Assembly: GCA_002327335.1 (NCBI GenBank)
Contig: DCVH01000070.1
Span: forward strand, 1-9,718
Direction: 5' to 3'
Origin: Patescibacteria group bacterium UBA2193
Lineage (GTDB): Bacteria > Patescibacteriota > Minisyncoccia > Moranbacterales > DUUL01
Length of the DNA: 9,718 nucleotides
The position numbers and the translations under genes are program-made. The notes beneath the pieces are model-generated. The model made no database searches, had not been told where the DNA came from, and worked only from the letters and a program-made list of their open reading frames with translations. Position 1 is the stretch's first letter. Each line of letters begins with the position of its first letter. Below are positions 6,674 through 9,718 of this stretch, piece after piece.

Positions 6674-7783
6674 CTATTTACTTTTTTCAAAATTATCATA
6701 TTCTCGCTCGACTATTTCTTTAATTTTTTCTTGAAAATTTTCTTTGCTGAATTTCAAAGCGGTTGAACGAATGAAGCTTGGATCAAAATCAATTTCTTTA
6801 AATTTTCTAACGGCGTTCATAACGCTTTCTTTGGTCTGATCATCAAAAAATATTCCGTTTTTTTCATGCTCAATGTGCTCAACAATGTCACCGGAGCGAA
6901 AAGCAATCACCGGACGACCACTCGCCAAAGCTTCAATTGCAACAATTCCAAAATCTTCTTCTTGCGGAAATAAAAAGGCTTGTGCTTTTGAATATACTTC
7001 ACGGAGCTCTTCGTCAGAAATTCTCCCTAAAAACTCAATGTTGTCGTTGGCAATTTTTTTTAAATTTTTAAATTCCGGACCTCGGCTAACTATTTTCAAA
7101 GGAATTTTCATCTCATTGAAAGCCTCGATAACAACATCCATTTTCTTATATTTCATCATCCTGCCCACCATCAGAAAATAATCCCCCAATTTTTCCTTGG
7201 GAGTCAAATAAAAATTATTAATTTCAACCGGGGGATTAACTGTTTCAGCCTTACGATGATAATATTTTTTTATTCGACTCCTAACAAAATTTGAATTGGA
7301 AATAAACTTGTCCACGCCGTTCGTTGCGGAATAGTCCCAATTCCTGATGTAATTCATAAAAAAAGGAACCATTTTTTTCAACCATTCCGGGAAACTGAAT
7401 TCTTGAGTATAATATTGACAATCATCCCAAGCATATCGCATTGGAGTGTGACAATAGGAGATATGCAGAGTGCTTGGACTGGTTATGATGTTTTTTGCAA
7501 AACTCGATGAATCCGAAATCACGACATCATAATAATCAAAATTAAACTGCTCAATTGCTAACATCATAAATGGAGGGAAAATTCTGTGATTTTTTTTGGT
7601 AAATGGAATTTTCTGCAAAAAAGACGTCCTGATTCGCTTGTCATCAAAACGCCCATGAACTTTTTCTGAATCATGGATCAGGGTATAAATCGGAGCATGT
7701 GGCCAAATCTCACACAAAGCCTCAAGGACTCTCTCTGCCCCACCATATTGGATAAGATAATCGTGAACAATAGCAATTTTCAT
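6674..7783 (-). CDS. GT4-family glycosyltransferase (mannosyltransferase-like)
   Basis: A 369-residue GT-B fold retaining glycosyltransferase of the group 1/GT4 type, transferring a sugar from a nucleotide donor to a growing envelope glycan. The N-terminal acceptor domain opens with MKIAIVHDYLIQYGGAERVL, where the GGAE loop is typical. It continues with SYCHTPMRYAWD (109-120), as in WbaZ-type mannosyltransferases. The C-terminal donor domain has FLMVGRMMKYK (203-213), SRGPE (233-237) and the EX7E motif Glu276/Glu284 in EDFGIVAIEALASGRPV. No signal peptide or transmembrane segment is seen, so it probably acts at the cytoplasmic membrane face. It follows secF by 65 bases and has a clear Shine-Dalgarno site. 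Its stop codon touches the end of repeat copy B. Mannose as donor is inferred from the N-terminal similarity; the acceptor is unknown. Confidence 0.9.
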   Translation of the reverse strand: MKIAIVHDYLIQYGGAERVLEALCEIWPHAPIYTLIHDSEKVHGRFDDKRIRTSFLQKIPFTKKNHRIFPPFMMLAIEQFNFDYYDVVISDSSSFAKNIITSPSTLHISYCHTPMRYAWDDCQYYTQEFSFPEWLKKMVPFFMNYIRNWDYSATNGVDKFISNSNFVRSRIKKYYHRKAETVNPPVEINNFYLTPKEKLGDYFLMVGRMMKYKKMDVVIEAFNEMKIPLKIVSRGPEFKNLKKIANDNIEFLGRISDEELREVYSKAQAFLFPQEEDFGIVAIEALASGRPVIAFRSGDIVEHIEHEKNGIFFDDQTKESVMNAVRKFKEIDFDPSFIRSTALKFSKENFQEKIKEIVEREYDNFEKSK

Positions 7784-7790
7784 TATTCTG

Positions 7791-7798
7791 TCCCCTCT
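7791..7798 (-). promoter_or_regulatory. Strong Shine-Dalgarno site for the glycosyltransferase
   Basis: AGAGGGGA on the minus strand lies seven bases before the ATG at 7781-7783. It is one of only two clear Shine-Dalgarno sites among the seven starts in the window; the others have A/T-rich leaders. Confidence 0.65.
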
Positions 7799-7848
7799 AT
7801 TTTGTTGTTATTTTTAATTTCAACCCTGCATTCAAACACAAAATTATT

Positions 7849-8739
7849 CTACTGATCCTTCTTCCAAATATCCACCACCAACGAACTTGCAACAAAAATT
7901 GAAGAATAAGTTCCGAATAAAACTCCAATTGCAAGCGCAAGTGCAAAATATTTAATATCCCCACCGCCGAAAAATATGATTGCCAACAAAACCAAAATCA
8001 CAGTCATGGAAGTATTAATAGATCGTCCCAATGTCTCATTGATAGAATTATTGACTGTTTCTTCAAATTCTTTTGCTCCTCCGGCCCTCAGAAGATTCTC
8101 TCTGATACGATCATAAACCACAATTGTGTCATTTATACTGTAACCCAAAATTGTTAATAAAGCGGCCACAAAAGAAATTCCGACTTCCAGCCCATAGAAT
8201 CTTCCCAGCACCGAAAAAATTCCAACTGTAATCAGAATATCATGAACAAGAGCAACTACCGCGCAAACTCCATATTTCCAACTTTTGATTGGGTAGGATA
8301 TTTTTTTAAAAGCCCAGGCGATATAGCCCGCGATCCCTATAATTGCGATAATAACTGCATATATTGCTCCGCTTTTCAATTCCGAAGAAATCACGGAACT
8401 AATAAACTCAACTCTCACCACTTCGACTGAAGGAAACGACTGTTTCAGAACATCAGAAACTTCTTCGCTTTTGCTATCGCTATCGGAAGAAAAACGAACA
8501 AGCCCTCCATTTTCGTCGACAGGCTGAACCTGGATACTTCCAATCCCCCCAACACTCTCAATTGATTGTTGAATTTCATTTTTATTTGGAGACTGCTGGT
8601 GAAAATCAACTTCCATCAGCACGCCACCAGTAAAATCAATTCCCAATTTAAGCCCCCAAACAGAAAGAGCCAGAATACTCGCCAAAACCAACGCTCCCGA
8701 GAAAAAATAGAGAAATTTTCTTTTTTGAATAATCTTCAT
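7849..8739 (-). CDS. secF: Protein translocase subunit SecF
   Basis: SecF is an RND-type inner-membrane protein that works with SecD to pull exported proteins through SecYEG using the ion gradient. The 296 residues have the usual layout. TM1 is at about 11-31 and is followed by the LGIDFTGG motif (32-39). An extracytoplasmic domain spans about 40-120. TM2 is at about 123-144, TM3 (YGVCAVVALVHDILITVG) at about 156-178, and TM4 (186-209) leads into the family signature SINDTIVVYDRIRE (201-214). TM5 is at about 243-258 and TM6 at about 264-290. Length is normal. A promoter lies 43-71 bases upstream. There is no secD on either side: upstream is a penicillin-binding protein and downstream a glycosyltransferase, whereas secD usually sits directly before secF. 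Identity is secure. Confidence 0.96.
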   Translation of the reverse strand: MKIIQKRKFLYFFSGALVLASILALSVWGLKLGIDFTGGVLMEVDFHQQSPNKNEIQQSIESVGGIGSIQVQPVDENGGLVRFSSDSDSKSEEVSDVLKQSFPSVEVVRVEFISSVISSELKSGAIYAVIIAIIGIAGYIAWAFKKISYPIKSWKYGVCAVVALVHDILITVGIFSVLGRFYGLEVGISFVAALLTILGYSINDTIVVYDRIRENLLRAGGAKEFEETVNNSINETLGRSINTSMTVILVLLAIIFFGGGDIKYFALALAIGVLFGTYSSIFVASSLVVDIWKKDQ

Positions 8740-8781
8740 TCAAGTGTAAGTTCAAAATTATTTAATGCAACGAATAAAATG

Positions 8782-8810
8782 ATTATAGCCAATATTGCGA
8801 CAATAATCAA
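8782..8810 (-). promoter_or_regulatory. Sigma70-type promoter for secF
   Basis: TTGATT (8805-8810) and a perfect TATAAT (8782-8787) on the minus strand are separated by 17 bases, in the 143-base gap before secF. The predicted start of transcription is near 8775, giving a leader of about 36 bases. The glycosyltransferase 65 bases after secF may share this transcript. The rest of this gap shows no convincing intrinsic terminator for the upstream gene. Confidence 0.6.
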
Positions 8811-8882
8811 ATGATGCTAATTGTGACGCATGATTAACGGCTAGCAAGAAAATTTTTTTCAACAAGTCATTCCCACAAGCGA

Positions 8883-9718
8883 CTAAAAATCAATACTGGC
8901 ATTGACACTGTCGCCACTCTTCCTGTCTTGATCGTCATAGGCTTTTACTTCAATTTTCACAGTCTTGTTGTTTCCATCATCTGGAATTTTGTATTCCAAA
9001 TCATAAGGGCTGTTTTTTCTTGAACCAATTGCTTTTCCATCAAAAAAGAATTCAACTTTGTCAATATCAACATCACCAGAAATATCAGTTTTTATTGAGA
9101 ACGTTTGACTGTTAACAGTACTCCCATCCCCCGGGCTTTTAATGTCTATCGAAAAAGAATTGTCCTTGAAATCATCCGATTTACATTCTCTATCCGGTAT
9201 TTCACGTCGCTCTTTTCGATCCTCTTTTTCTTCTGCCCATTTTCTCACCGCCTTTTCCCAATTCTTATATTGAGGATCCTTTTTCGGATCTTCCGGATAA
9301 TCTTCATTTAAAGGATCTTCAACGTCAACGTAATGAAGAATGGAATGGGCATTAAAAAATGTCTTTTTATCTTTTTTGTTATCTGGGCAATTGCTATTAG
9401 CAAGACAGAATTTTCCTTTGTCATATTCACAAACTTCAATTTCAGTTTCGACTTCAAGGTCACCATCCAAAACAGGTTTCCCAGTTTCTTCTTTCTCCGG
9501 TTTTTCAAACACTTCTTTCTGTCTATTTTTCAAGGCCTCTGTCATAAATTTATTCCAGATCGGACCAGCCACATAAGAACCATCTGCTCCTTGAGCCATT
9601 GCGCTGTTGTCATTATTTCCAGCCCAAACACCCGCCGCCAAAGAAGGCGTCGCACCAATCAACCAACCATCTCGCCACTCATTCGTTGTCCCGGTCTTAG
9701 CAGCTACTTGTCGATCAG
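8883..9718 (-). CDS. Class A penicillin-binding protein (PBP1A-like), C-terminal part with Ig-like tail
   Basis: The 277 visible codons are the end of a bifunctional peptidoglycan synthase; the start lies beyond the window. At the very start is the transpeptidase KTGTTNEWRDGW stretch (visible residues 7-18), which contains the third active-site motif KTG. Next come LIGATPSLAAGVWAGNNDN (19-37) and GADGSYVAGPIWNKFM (43-58), both standard for PBP1A-type enzymes. The serine nucleophile and SxN motifs, and any glycosyltransferase domain, are outside the window. After the catalytic domain comes a charged linker (about 62-185) with four cysteines (96, 104, 110, 178) that could form disulfides outside the cell. 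The last ~90 residues (about 187-277) look like a bacterial Ig-like domain: IKSPGDGSTV, VEFFFDGKAIGS, then PYDLEYKIPDDGNNKTVKI and VKAYDD. That tail may bind the wall or a partner protein. Class A PBP is a strong call; the Ig-like tail is recognised from pattern only. Confidence 0.93.
   Translation of the reverse strand, partial: DRQVAAKTGTTNEWRDGWLIGATPSLAAGVWAGNNDNSAMAQGADGSYVAGPIWNKFMTEALKNRQKEVFEKPEKEETGKPVLDGDLEVETEIEVCEYDKGKFCLANSNCPDNKKDKKTFFNAHSILHYVDVEDPLNEDYPEDPKKDPQYKNWEKAVRKWAEEKEDRKERREIPDRECKSDDFKDNSFSIDIKSPGDGSTVNSQTFSIKTDISGDVDIDKVEFFFDGKAIGSRKNSPYDLEYKIPDDGNNKTVKIEVKAYDDQDRKSGDSVNASIDF

Noticed and set aside
8811..8882. Possible terminator after the penicillin-binding protein gene (GAAAAAAATTTTC and GCTAGC)
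   Set aside because: Only short A/T pairings form and no GC-rich stem with a following U-run is present.

Overview
The window is an AT-rich, densely packed stretch of bacterial chromosome in which all eight genes lie on the minus strand. Transcription therefore runs from position 9718 down to 1. The likely source is a Patescibacteria/CPR bacterium (Parcubacteria-like). This is inferred from the fused ADP-forming acetate-CoA ligase, a compact 350-residue phosphoglycerate kinase, low GC, mostly short intergenic gaps, few clear Shine-Dalgarno sites, and a class A penicillin-binding protein with an Ig-like tail. No marker gene here fixes the lineage. All genes read through under the standard code, with no in-frame TGA.

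In transcription order the layout starts with the envelope genes. These are the C-terminal part of a class A penicillin-binding protein (8883-9718, cut by the window edge), secF (7849-8739, with a good sigma70-type promoter in front), and a GT4 glycosyltransferase (6674-7783). Next comes phosphoglycerate kinase (5456-6508), with one copy of a ~140-bp palindromic repeat on each side. The last group is closely spaced and probably one operon: a PfkB-family sugar kinase (4167-5174), a fused acetate-CoA ligase (ADP-forming) (2059-4128), a small receiver-domain protein with a C-terminal zinc ribbon (1458-2027), and recJ (1-1414, cut at its 3' end).

Functionally, pgk and the ADP-forming ligase are the two substrate-level ATP-generating steps expected of a fermenter that turns sugars into acetate. 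The PfkB kinase would feed phosphorylated sugar or nucleoside into the same metabolism. The PBP, SecF and the glycosyltransferase serve envelope building and export. RecJ serves DNA repair and has no obvious functional link to its neighbours.

The most unusual part is the pair of intergenic repeats around pgk (about 5239-5382 and 6531-6673). Each has a long inner hairpin, and the copy upstream of pgk has clear outer inverted repeats. The central 59-60 bases, including the loop, are almost identical in the two copies, while the ends have diverged. This fits a MITE-like element with a conserved core, or a structured RNA or regulatory element. Other points of note are the receiver domain that lacks its phospho-acceptor aspartate, a strong inverted repeat in the early recJ coding region, and secF without a neighbouring secD.
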